A stretch of 13,070 nucleotides of DNA from Rubrobacter sp. (GTDB lineage Bacteria; Actinomycetota; Rubrobacteria; Rubrobacterales; Rubrobacteraceae): NCBI GenBank assembly GCA_016781705.1, contig JADDPV010000274.1, forward strand, positions 1 to 13,070, in the 5' to 3' direction. Under the pieces are notes generated by a model, which was not told the DNA's origin, searched no databases, and saw only the letters and a program-made list of their open reading frames with translations. The position numbers and the translations under genes were made by a program. Shown here one piece after another: positions 1 to 6,445 of the stretch. The stretch's first letter is position 1; each line of letters opens with the position of its first letter.

Positions 1-1
1 A

Positions 2-199
2 GACGACTTGGCCTTCCTTATCCCCGGCGTGATCTTCGTCGCCGTCTTATGGGGTTTGGGGAGGAAGCGTCGCCGCCGGCGCCGCCGGGGAAACGATGGT
101 GCAGCCTACGACTGGGGGAACAACGATGACGGTGGCGGCTGGCTCGAATGGGGTGATGGAGGGGGAGACGGTGGCGGCGGCAACGGCGGCGGAGATTAG
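2..199 (+). CDS. Small membrane protein with Arg-rich stop-transfer and Gly/Asp-rich tail (5' end may be cut off)
   Basis: The frame is open to the left edge, so this may be the C-terminal part of a longer protein. The first in-window start is a TTG at 8, giving 63 residues. From that start, residues 3-18 form one hydrophobic helix. A run of about eight basic residues follows (roughly 19-27), a typical cytoplasmic-side anchor by the positive-inside rule. The rest is low complexity: Gly, Asp, Asn and a few Trp. No catalytic motif is visible. Tails like this occur at the C-terminus of several actinobacterial membrane proteins, for example those with TPM-type extracytoplasmic domains, so a larger protein upstream is plausible. 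It lies 107 nt before the AIM24 operon on the same strand. I do not recognise a specific family. Confidence 0.5.
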   Translation, partial: DDLAFLIPGVIFVAVLWGLGRKRRRRRRRGNDGAAYDWGNNDDGGGWLEWGDGGGDGGGGNGGGD

Positions 200-290
200 C
201 TTCGCTCGGGGTGGCCTGGCGTGAGCCTGTCCGGGGCTTGCCCCCCGCGGGAAAGCGGGATAAGGTTGCTCTGAGTGCTTTCAAGGTCGG

Positions 291-298
291 AGAGGAGG
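291..298 (+). promoter_or_regulatory. Shine-Dalgarno deciding the start of the first AIM24 gene
   Basis: AGAGGAGG lies 8 nt before a GTG at 307. The frame is open further upstream to a GTG at 211, but that codon has no comparable ribosome-binding site. The protein starting at 307 also aligns at its N-terminus with the second AIM24 paralog. Confidence 0.8.
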
Positions 299-306
299 AC
301 GTAGAG

Positions 307-927
307 GTGACGGCCTTTCGGCTGGAGAACAAGAGGCTCCTGGAGGTGACGCTTCAGAACGAGCGGGTGATGGCGCGGGCGGGCTCGATGGTGGCATACG
401 ACGGGCAGATCAAGTTCGACAAGTCCATCCTGGGCGGCGAGGGGCTCTTCGGCGCCCTCAAGCGCCGGGCCGGCGGGGAGGGGATGCCCCTGATGTCGTC
501 GAGCGGCACGGGGCGGGTCTACCTCGCCGAGAACGCCGCGGAGGTCGTCGTCATCCCCCTCCAGCAGGAGAGGATCTTCATAGAGAGCAGCAGCCTCCTC
601 GCCTTCGACGACGGTCTGCGCACCAACACCGTCTTCGCCGGCCTGCGCGGCGCGACCTCCGGGCAGGGCCTGTTCACCACGACCCTGGAGGGGTATGGGC
701 AGGTCGCCGCCATCTCCGACGGCACGGCGATACAGTTGGAGGTCTCCCCGCACGATCCGTTGTTCGTGGACCCGGACGCGTTCATCGGCTACAAGGGCGA
801 CGTCCGCCAGGAGTTCGTCTTCGATGTGAACTGGAAGACGTTCGTCGGTCAGTCCTCCGGGGAGAGCTACCAGCTAAAGTTCACCGGCCAGGGGGTCGTG
901 TACATCCAGCCGAGCGAGAGGAGGTGA
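307..927 (+). CDS. AIM24 family protein (first of three tandem paralogs)
   Basis: This 206-residue protein belongs to the AIM24 family, beta-rich proteins named after yeast mitochondrial Aim24. In bacteria they often sit near stress and ter genes; their biochemical role is not established. Visible hallmarks are an N-terminal strand followed by ARAGSMVAYDG (24-34), a glycine-rich middle with FIESSSLLAFD (91-101), the TTTLEGYG turn (125-132), and the terminal KTFVGQSSGESYQLKFTGQG (177-196) with VYIQ. That is a full-length single domain. The GTG start is chosen from the Shine-Dalgarno at 291-298. It is the first gene of a three-gene operon, 6 nt before the next start. No signal peptide or membrane helix is seen, so it is probably cytosolic or membrane-peripheral. 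The family call is firm; function is unknown. Confidence 0.9.
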   Translation: MTAFRLENKRLLEVTLQNERVMARAGSMVAYDGQIKFDKSILGGEGLFGALKRRAGGEGMPLMSSSGTGRVYLAENAAEVVVIPLQQERIFIESSSLLAFDDGLRTNTVFAGLRGATSGQGLFTTTLEGYGQVAAISDGTAIQLEVSPHDPLFVDPDAFIGYKGDVRQEFVFDVNWKTFVGQSSGESYQLKFTGQGVVYIQPSERR

Positions 928-933
928 CCGCAG

Positions 934-1584
934 GTGCCCGAGTACTCCCTCATCAACGACAAGATGCTCTCGGTGCGCATCCGGAACGAGGAGGTCTTCG
1001 CCAGGCGGGGGTCCATGATCGCCTACACCGGCCACGTCGAGTTCGCCCCCTCCTCCAGCGGCTCCGAGGGGATGCAAGGCACGGCCATGCGCTCCGTGAC
1101 CGGGGAGCGCATGACGCTCATGAGCGCCCGCGGCACCGGCGAGGTCCTCTACGCCTTCTACGGTATGCACGTCACCATGATCTCCTTGCGGGGAGAGACC
1201 TTCTTCGCCGAGAGCGGGAGCCTCCTGGCCTACGATGGCCGTCTCCGTAGCGGCACCGTCTTCCTCGGCAACCAGGGGATGGGGGGGCTCATCCGGGGCG
1301 CGGCGACCGGCTCGGGCATGTTTACCACCACGCTCGAAGGCTCCGGCGAGCTCGCCATCGTCTCCGACGGGGACGCCATCGCGCTCGACGTGACGTCCGA
1401 CCGGCCCATCTTCGCCGACCCCCAGGCCTACGTCGGTCACCGGGGAAACCTCAGATCCGACCTCGTCACCGACGTGGGCTGGAAGACGTTCGTGGGACAG
1501 TCCTCCGGGGAGAGCTACCAACTAAAGTTCACGGGGCAGGGGACCGTGTACATCCAGGCCGCCGAGAGGGGGGGCAATCGATGA
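934..1584 (+). CDS. AIM24 family protein (second tandem paralog)
   Basis: This 216-residue protein is a close paralog of the gene before it. It shares ARRGSMIAYTG (24-34), a middle FFAESGSLLAYDG segment, the TTTLEGSG turn, and an almost identical C-terminus WKTFVGQSSGESYQLKFTGQ followed by GTVYIQ. The GTG start at 934 has AGGAGG at 919-924 with a 9-nt spacer; this ribosome-binding site lies inside the last codons of the first AIM24 gene, so the two are probably translationally coupled. The stop overlaps the next start in an ATGA arrangement. The near-identical C-termini at both protein and DNA level point to tandem duplication or later gene conversion. Exact function is unknown; the set may form a hetero-oligomer, which is inference. 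Confidence 0.9.
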   Translation: MPEYSLINDKMLSVRIRNEEVFARRGSMIAYTGHVEFAPSSSGSEGMQGTAMRSVTGERMTLMSARGTGEVLYAFYGMHVTMISLRGETFFAESGSLLAYDGRLRSGTVFLGNQGMGGLIRGAATGSGMFTTTLEGSGELAIVSDGDAIALDVTSDRPIFADPQAYVGHRGNLRSDLVTDVGWKTFVGQSSGESYQLKFTGQGTVYIQAAERGGNR

Positions 1585-2312
1585 TCTTCAACTCCCAGAC
1601 CCTGCCCGCCAACGACAACGTCAACTCCTACGCTTTCTGCATGGACGTGCGGGGCGAGGCGTTCATCCAGAAGGGGAAGATGATCGCCTACTACGGTGCC
1701 CTGCGCTTCGAGTCCGTGAGCGCCGGCGCCTACGACGCGCTCGTCCGCCAGAGCTTCAACTCCCCGCTCTACGCCAACGACTTCGTCGTCGCCACCGGCC
1801 AGGGCAAGCTCATCCTCGGCGACCGCGGCAACAACATAGACTCCTACGACCTCGAAGACGGCAACCTGACGGTGAGGAGCGCGAACGTGCTGGGTTTCGA
1901 GCCCTCGCTCGTGTGCCAGGAGTCCACGGTCCCCGGCTACCTGACCCTACTCGGCACCGGCAAATTCCTCGCCTCCTCCAACGGCCCGGTCCATTTTATC
2001 GAGCCGCCGGTCAGGGTGGACGAGGACGCGCTGCTCGGGTGGGCGGACATGCCCTCACCCTCCTACCGCTACGACTACGGCTACATGCGCGGGATGTTCG
2101 GGATGGCGAGGTCTTTCGTCGGCGGCCGCAGCTCCGGCGAGGAGAAGCAGCTCGACTTCACGGGGCAGGGCGCCGTGCTCGTCCAGTCCTCCGAGATGGG
2201 CCTGGTAGGGAGGTCCAACCTCGACGACGTCATCGCCCGTACCTCCTCTCTCCAGCAGAATGAGCTACACCAACTCCTCTCCGTCATACAGCAGCGGCTG
2301 CAGAACCGTTAG
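1581..2312 (+). CDS. AIM24 family protein (third, divergent paralog with helical C-terminal extension)
   Basis: This 243-residue protein starts at an ATG overlapping the previous stop by 4 nt, so it is very likely co-translated. It keeps the family framework: AFIQKGKMIAYYG near residues 29-41, a central LTLLGTGKFLASS segment, and a C-terminal FVGGRSSGEEKQLDFTGQG followed by VLVQSSE. It is clearly more diverged than the first two. It carries Tyr-rich PSYRYDYGYMRG before the conserved C-terminal strand, and an extra tail of about 35 residues, Gln/Leu-rich and probably helical, after the AIM24 core. The tail could mediate oligomerisation. The protein ends the plus-strand operon and converges on the ter operon. 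The specific role is unknown. Confidence 0.88.
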   Translation: MIFNSQTLPANDNVNSYAFCMDVRGEAFIQKGKMIAYYGALRFESVSAGAYDALVRQSFNSPLYANDFVVATGQGKLILGDRGNNIDSYDLEDGNLTVRSANVLGFEPSLVCQESTVPGYLTLLGTGKFLASSNGPVHFIEPPVRVDEDALLGWADMPSPSYRYDYGYMRGMFGMARSFVGGRSSGEEKQLDFTGQGAVLVQSSEMGLVGRSNLDDVIARTSSLQQNELHQLLSVIQQRLQNR

Positions 2313-2842
2313 AAACCATTCGGTAAACGTCGCGGGCCACCGACGAGTGGTTCCAGCAGGGGGCTCGGATGGGCAACGCGTTCTCGCGCAAGAAGTAGGC
2401 GTGCCGGATCACCCCGATCGGTTCTTCTTGCGAACGCCGTCCGTATTGCGCCAGCCCGAGGTTGCGCCTCACCTCACTGCGTGTCATGTTTGCCTCGGAA
2501 CGGGCAAGCCTCGACCAAGGAGCGAATCGCACCATGGCTCGCCAAGGCGTCGTGCTGGACAATCCCATCACCGGCTCGTTCTCCGCAAGACGGCGGAGCA
2601 AACGGTTTCTCGAGTATATTCGGTAAGAGACGAAGGCGGGCGCGGTCTCTGGTCCCGTGTCTGGTTCAAGGCAAGACTCGCAGGGACCTGCGCGGCGCCG
2701 GCGGTGGTGGTCGTCGTCCTGGCCGTCGCCGGCCATGAGGAGAGATGAGTCCTCGCCCAGATCCTCGTGCTCCTCGGGGGCACGCTCTTCTGCTTCTGAT
2801 CGGCAGGTTATTCAGATAGGCTTCTGGGAGGACGGCCAAGAC
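2313..2842. other. Gene-free interval between convergent operons, with coding relics
   Basis: No intact gene is supported in these 530 nt. On the plus strand I see three short relic-like pieces. The first is a 23-codon stretch (2327-2398) ending in DEWFQQGARMGNAFSRKK before a TAG. The second is a cupin-like N-terminus (2534-2626). The third is a pair of hydrophobic runs in one frame separated by a TGA at 2746 (VVVVVLAVAG, then ILVLLGGTLFCF to 2799). A weak dyad, CCAC-cgacga-GTGG extended by wobble pairs, lies near 2334-2353 but has no T-run, so no convincing terminator is seen for either convergent operon. Confidence 0.6.
2534..2626 (+). pseudogene. Relic of a cupin-type protein N-terminus
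   Basis: An ATG at 2534 preceded by AAGGAG (2517-2522) opens a 30-codon frame reading MARQGVVLDNPITG and then degenerating to a TAA at 2624. In the adjacent frame, from 2572, the same DNA reads RLVLRKTAEQT. Joined, the two give a pattern of the type NP-[IV]-TG-x-RLVLRKTAE-x-T, which resembles the start of many small actinobacterial cupin proteins. A single frameshift near 2572 would explain the break. No cupin barrel or metal-binding His motif follows, so most of the gene is missing. The assignment is inference from a short segment. Confidence 0.35.
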
Positions 2843-3634
2843 CTACGGTGCCGCGGAGCTAGCCAGTTTTTCGCCGGGGGCGGAGGCTATCTCGATCAAT
2901 AACCCCGCGATGCCCCCGTGCCCGCCGTCCTCCGAGACGAGCCCGCCCCGCTCCTGCACGAGCGCGACGATCTCGGGCGCCGCGCCCGCGAGCGTGCAGG
3001 GTAGGGAGACTCGGCGGAGCCAGCACAGGTCGTTGGCCCCGTCGCCGACGCCGATGGCCCCCGCGGCGCGATCCGGGCCTAGCAACGCCTCGAGCGTGGT
3101 CCACTTGTCTGCCTTCGCGCCGGTCAGGTAAGCCTTGCGTCCGTCCCGGAAAGCGCGCAGCGTCGGGTCGAGGCGCAGCGCCTCCTCGCGCAGACGTGCG
3201 AGCAGCGCCTCGGCCTCTGCCGGCGTCGCCGCCCGCGCCACCAGGCACGCCTCGAAGTCCTCCTGCCAGACGAACGGGGGGATCTCCGGGGCCGCGCCGT
3301 CGAGCGCGCGCCGCAGCCCCTCCCAGTCGCGGCCGGGTTCTAGCGGGTGATGCTCTCTGGCCGGCCCGAGGAGCGCGCCATCTTCGAGGATCACGCCGGA
3401 GACGTCGACGCCGCGCCGGGCGAGACCCTCGACTACGGGCTCGGTGCCGTGCCAGGAGCGGGCGGTGGAGAGGAAGAGGTCGTGCCGCTCTTGCAGGTCC
3501 GCCAACGCCTCGGCGGTCGCGGCCGCGAGGTAGGCCGAGCGGGTGCGACCCGGGACTTCGATGGCGCGGGGCGTGGCTTCGAGGTGCAACAGCGTGTAGT
3601 CGAGATCGAGGACGAGGGCGCGGCGTGGCTCCAC
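2843..3634 (-). CDS. HAD-superfamily phosphatase of the ter-associated biosynthetic module
   Basis: This 263-residue hydrolase has the HAD motifs in order. Motif I is VLDLDYTLL with nucleophile Asp10 and Asp12; motif II is FLSTARS (54-60) with Ser56/Thr57; the motif III lysine region is TGAKADKW (171-178); motif IV is GVGDGAND (195-202) with Asp198 and Asp202. A cap domain sits between motifs II and III, giving a Cof/type IIB-like layout. It is expected to remove phosphate from a small phosphorylated metabolite using Mg2+. I chose the GTG at 3634, one base after the TAA of the preceding PRTase gene, because upstream codons belong to that gene; no strong ribosome-binding site is seen, so coupling by re-initiation is likely. 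Being last in the PRTase pair's transcript suggests it dephosphorylates their product. Confidence 0.85.
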   Translation of the reverse strand: MEPRRALVLDLDYTLLHLEATPRAIEVPGRTRSAYLAAATAEALADLQERHDLFLSTARSWHGTEPVVEGLARRGVDVSGVILEDGALLGPAREHHPLEPGRDWEGLRRALDGAAPEIPPFVWQEDFEACLVARAATPAEAEALLARLREEALRLDPTLRAFRDGRKAYLTGAKADKWTTLEALLGPDRAAGAIGVGDGANDLCWLRRVSLPCTLAGAAPEIVALVQERGGLVSEDGGHGGIAGLLIEIASAPGEKLASSAAP

Positions 3635-3635
3635 G

Positions 3636-4670
3636 TTAATCTTGCATCCGCGCCGCCGCGACCGCTCCCCAACCGGTGACCTCCTCGCGACCGTAACGCA
3701 CGGGTACGCCGCGCAGCCGGCACAGATGCAGGACCGGCGCCAGGGCTTCGGTGGCGGTGGCCTTATCGTCGCGCAGGAGGATCTCACGGGGGTTGCGGTT
3801 GACGAGGGCGCGCACGACCTCGTTGACGTGCATGCGCCAGCCGGGCGGGGCGGGCGGGGGTTGGACCAAGGGACCCTCGGGGACGGGGGTGGGCTCGTCC
3901 TCTCGCATCCAGGCTTCGATGAGGACCGGCTTCAACAGAACCTTCGGGAACTCGTAGACGCGGAACATGCCGCCGTCCGCGGTGGCGAAGCCTCGGGAGA
4001 AGCCTAGAGTCTCGGGGGCGGTGAACAGGGAAGACGGGACGAAGCGGTCGGCCCGCACGGCCGAGAAGTCGGCGAGCCCGCGCGGGTCGCAGAGGACGGC
4101 GAGGCGCGGGCCCTCGCCGCCGGTGAAGTCGGGCCGGCCAGAGTCGAGCCAGCGCGCGTAAGACCTTTGCAGCTCCCGCGCCACGCCCCCGCCGCTGGTC
4201 CAGCCGTCCACGAAGACGACCGGCCGTCCGGGGTGGTCGGCCAGCGCGGACTCGAGGGCGGCTGCGTCCCAGCCGAGCCCGTCGAAGAGCGAGAGCGCGA
4301 CCAGCGGGACGGGCGCGCCGAAGCGGCGCTTCAGCGACCGCGCCAGTAGCGCGCCAACGGGCACGCCCGCGCGCAGGATGGAGACCAGCACCGGCGGCGA
4401 GGGAGCGGCGACGGCGACGCGGTCGGCCAGGGCCTCGACCATGCCGAGGACGGCGTCCTTCTCGCGCTCGATGGAGGCGAGCAGCAACCGCTCGAAGGCA
4501 GCGTCCAGGCGCGGCTCGGGGGAGGGTTTGGACCAGCGGCGCCAGCCCGCTACGTCGGGCGCGAATGCCTCCTCGCCCCTGAAGAGGGGGGTGTTCGCCG
4601 GATCGTAAGGGTCCACCTCGCCGGCGGGTTTTGCGTAGAGGAAGAGGTCCGGCCAGGGCGTGTTTATCAT
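3636..4670 (-). CDS. Phosphoribosyltransferase with C-terminal PELOTA-like RNA-binding domain (ter-associated)
   Basis: This 344-residue protein has two parts. Residues about 1-255 form a PRTase of the ter-linked family: LVSILRAGVPVGALLAR (95-111) and the PRPP-loop segment VVFVDGWTSGGGVAREL (151-167), where the acidic residue and the TSGGG turn would hold PRPP. A Pro-rich linker (257-277) leads to about 65 residues beginning MHVNEVVRALVNRNP and continuing ILLRDDKAT...GVPVRYG, which fits the PELOTA-type RNA-binding fold (L7Ae-like) known to be fused to this PRTase. The ATG at 4670 overlaps the previous stop in a TAATG junction, so the two PRTases are tightly coupled. Longer upstream open frames are out-of-frame shadow of the neighbour. 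Family knowledge places it in a pathway for a ribosylated, nucleoside-like metabolite; the substrate is unknown. Confidence 0.88.
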   Translation of the reverse strand: MINTPWPDLFLYAKPAGEVDPYDPANTPLFRGEEAFAPDVAGWRRWSKPSPEPRLDAAFERLLLASIEREKDAVLGMVEALADRVAVAAPSPPVLVSILRAGVPVGALLARSLKRRFGAPVPLVALSLFDGLGWDAAALESALADHPGRPVVFVDGWTSGGGVARELQRSYARWLDSGRPDFTGGEGPRLAVLCDPRGLADFSAVRADRFVPSSLFTAPETLGFSRGFATADGGMFRVYEFPKVLLKPVLIEAWMREDEPTPVPEGPLVQPPPAPPGWRMHVNEVVRALVNRNPREILLRDDKATATEALAPVLHLCRLRGVPVRYGREEVTGWGAVAAARMQD

Positions 4671-5791
4671 TACTTGGGGGGGACCTCGACCGACTCGGCC
4701 TCGATGCCGCGCGAGCGCAGGAACCGGCGCAGCCGCCAGGCTACGGGCGCGGTCGAACGCTCGCCGACGAGCAGGCCGCGGCGCGGCGGAGCCTCCCCGG
4801 CCCAGTTGTAGAGGAAGTGGCGCGGGACGAAGGGGGCGCACAGGTCCAGCCGGCTGGTTATGGCCCCGCCGTCCACGAGCCAGGGGCTGCGGGTCACGTG
4901 GCGGAAGGCCGGACGCTCGTCGGGCGGTAGCGACCCCCAAAGCGCCATCGCCACGTCCACGCTCTCCCCGAGGACGTACAGGCAATCGGGACGTGAAGCG
5001 AGCCAGCGGCGCCGCGATTCCTTCACGGCTTCGCCCAGCACCCCCATCGGACGGGAAAAGGGGTTGTGTGGGGTTGGCGAGGCCGACGGCGCGAGCCCGT
5101 TGCGGGCTGGGGGCTGGGGAGAGTCCCCGGCGAGGAGGGAGAGGTCCGCGACCGAGAGCTCGACGCCGAGGCTGCGCATCTCCTCGCGCAGGCGCTCGCG
5201 TGACCCTTCCGGGCGGCCGTCCGAGAGGGTGACGACCTGGCAGCATGGGGAGACGTTCGGGATCGCGAGGAGGAGGTTCCTGAGCGTCGCCCCGGTCGTC
5301 AGTTCGTCCTCGACGACCACGACCCGCGAGTACGAGCGGCCAGGGGGCAGGGCGAGCGAGTGTACCGGGCCGTGCGAGTGGGGTTCCAGAAAAGCGTGGC
5401 CCGCGCCGTTGCCGCCGTGGGCGGGCCGGCGCTCGCGGGTCGTGAAGCGCAGGTTCAACTCCTCTTCGCCGCCGAGCCTCCCGGCCAGGAACCACGCGAG
5501 CAACAGGGCGGATTCTGCCATGCCGACGACGAGCGTGGCGCCGAACGATGAGGTGGGGGCCGGCAGGGAGGCGGCGGCGAGCCGGGCTATCTCGTCCAGA
5601 GCGCCGGCGTCGAGCGGGGCGAGCTTGCCGATGTGGGGTGAGACGTAACCGTAACGGCGCAGCGGGTTGTCCTCACGCTCGACTGTGAGGAGGTGCAGCA
5701 ACGGCGGCTTCGTGGCGACGCCCGTGGCGACGCTCGCGGTGGCGCTCGCACGTTCGGGTAGGCCGGAACCCGGTTGCGGGGGTGAGTACAC
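4670..5791 (-). CDS. TRSP-domain phosphoribosyltransferase (ter-associated)
   Basis: This 373-residue enzyme has an N-terminal type I PRTase domain (about 45-215) with YGYVSPHIGK (47-56), LVVGMAESALLLAW (87-100) and the PRPP-binding motif VVVVEDELTTGAT (157-169). A C-terminal domain follows, carrying the signature TRSPW at 300-304 that gives the TRSP domain its name, then DGGAITSRLDLC. The GTG start lies 10 nt after the TAA of the terD-like gene; the ribosome-binding site is weak, so coupling is likely, and a slightly later start cannot be excluded. It should transfer phosphoribose to, or release a base from, a nucleotide-like compound. Its constant pairing with the PELOTA-PRTase in ter loci suggests two successive steps or one complex. 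Substrate is unknown. Confidence 0.88.
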   Translation of the reverse strand: MYSPPQPGSGLPERASATASVATGVATKPPLLHLLTVEREDNPLRRYGYVSPHIGKLAPLDAGALDEIARLAAASLPAPTSSFGATLVVGMAESALLLAWFLAGRLGGEEELNLRFTTRERRPAHGGNGAGHAFLEPHSHGPVHSLALPPGRSYSRVVVVEDELTTGATLRNLLLAIPNVSPCCQVVTLSDGRPEGSRERLREEMRSLGVELSVADLSLLAGDSPQPPARNGLAPSASPTPHNPFSRPMGVLGEAVKESRRRWLASRPDCLYVLGESVDVAMALWGSLPPDERPAFRHVTRSPWLVDGGAITSRLDLCAPFVPRHFLYNWAGEAPPRRGLLVGERSTAPVAWRLRRFLRSRGIEAESVEVPPK

Positions 5792-5801
5792 GGTGGGGTT
5801 C

Positions 5802-6386
5802 TTAGAGGTTGGCGGTCATGGTGGGCATCAGGTCGCGGAAGGTCTGGCCGGAGGCGTTCTCGCCGATGGCGTGCATCTTCCACTCACCCCCGTGCCGGTA
5901 GACCTTCGCCATCACCTGGGCGGTGTGGTTGCCGCGCGAGGAGAGGTCGTAGCGTGCGATCTCACGCCCCGTCGCCTCGTCCGACAGGCGGCAGAACGCG
6001 TTCTCGACCTGGCCGAAGTCCTGACCCGTGAACGAGTTGACCACGAACATCAAGGTCTTCACGCTCTCGGGGACGCGGGAGAGGTCCACTATGATCTGCT
6101 CGTCGTCGCCCTCGCCCGCACCGGTGAGGTTGTCGCCGGTGTGGACTATCGAGCCGTCCTTGCTATAGAGCTGGGCGTAGTAGATCGTGTCGACCGCCCG
6201 CCCCGCCTCGTCGAACATCACGCACGAGGCATCCAAGTCTATAGAGCCTCCCCCGCCGCCGAAGAGGCCTCTGAGTCCCCTCGGCTTCGCCACGTCCCAG
6301 CCTAGGCCCATGACGACGCGCGAGAGGGCACCGCCGGCCTCTTTCTCCAATGAGATCTTCTGCCCTTTGGTGAGGTTCACGCCCAT
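5802..6386 (-). CDS. TerD-domain protein, TerZ/TerX-like (third stand-alone paralog)
   Basis: This 194-residue TerD-family protein begins MGVNLTKGQKISLEK. It has GLGWD (27-31), a Gly-rich loop GLFGGGGGSIDLDAS (39-53), HTGDNLTGAGEGDDE (82-96), YDLSS and GGEWKMHAIG. The two acidic clusters (IDLDAS and GAGEGDDE) are the Ca2+-binding elements of TerD proteins. The ATG at 6386 has GGGAGG 10 nt upstream; an in-frame extension to 6437 has no such site. The N-terminus and the glycine-rich insertion fit the TerZ/TerX/TerE side of the family better than TerD proper. It lies 57 nt downstream of the TerF-type gene and 10 nt before the TRSP-PRTase, so it links the TerD block to the biosynthetic block. It probably acts as a Ca2+-dependent scaffold near the membrane. 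Confidence 0.9.
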   Translation of the reverse strand: MGVNLTKGQKISLEKEAGGALSRVVMGLGWDVAKPRGLRGLFGGGGGSIDLDASCVMFDEAGRAVDTIYYAQLYSKDGSIVHTGDNLTGAGEGDDEQIIVDLSRVPESVKTLMFVVNSFTGQDFGQVENAFCRLSDEATGREIARYDLSSRGNHTAQVMAKVYRHGGEWKMHAIGENASGQTFRDLMPTMTANL

Positions 6387-6428
6387 CTCTGCATATCCTC
6401 CCTTTTTGTCGCCACGGTCGTGACCCGG

Positions 6429-6445
6429 AGCGTCCATTGGACGCT
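6429..6445. repeat. 17-bp near-perfect palindrome at the end of the TerF-type gene
   Basis: AGCGTCCA-T-TGGACGCT is an 8+8 bp inverted repeat around a single central base. It overlaps the TerF-type stop codon and lies 43 nt before the next TerD start. As RNA it could fold into a 7-bp hairpin with a 3-nt loop; as DNA it could be an operator. No T-run follows, so it is not a terminator. Confidence 0.6.

Noticed and set aside
238..264. Possible promoter before the first AIM24 gene (TTGCCC, then GATAAG after 15 nt)
   Set aside because: The spacer is too short and both elements are weak matches in GC-rich DNA. A small CCCGC/GCGGG dyad in the spacer is not enough to support a call.
196..753. Minus-strand open frames across the first AIM24 gene
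   Set aside because: They are antisense shadows of a gene with clear family motifs, a common effect in high-GC DNA.
2284..2736. 150-codon minus-strand frame in the intergenic strip
   Set aside because: Part of it (an NLGLAQYGRRSQEE-like stretch) looks fairly natural, but I recognise no family. It has no convincing ribosome-binding site and it competes with the better plus-strand relics.
2746..2748. TGA between two hydrophobic runs as a possible selenocysteine or readthrough codon
   Set aside because: A second TGA follows 48 nt later, no conserved partner domain is visible, and the surroundings contain other broken frames. Decay is the simpler reading.
4673..5495. N-terminal extension of the PELOTA-PRTase frame far upstream of 4670
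   Set aside because: The extension is Arg/Pro-rich shadow of the TRSP-PRTase gene. The ATG at 4670 forms a classic TAATG coupling with that gene's stop and begins the recognisable domain.
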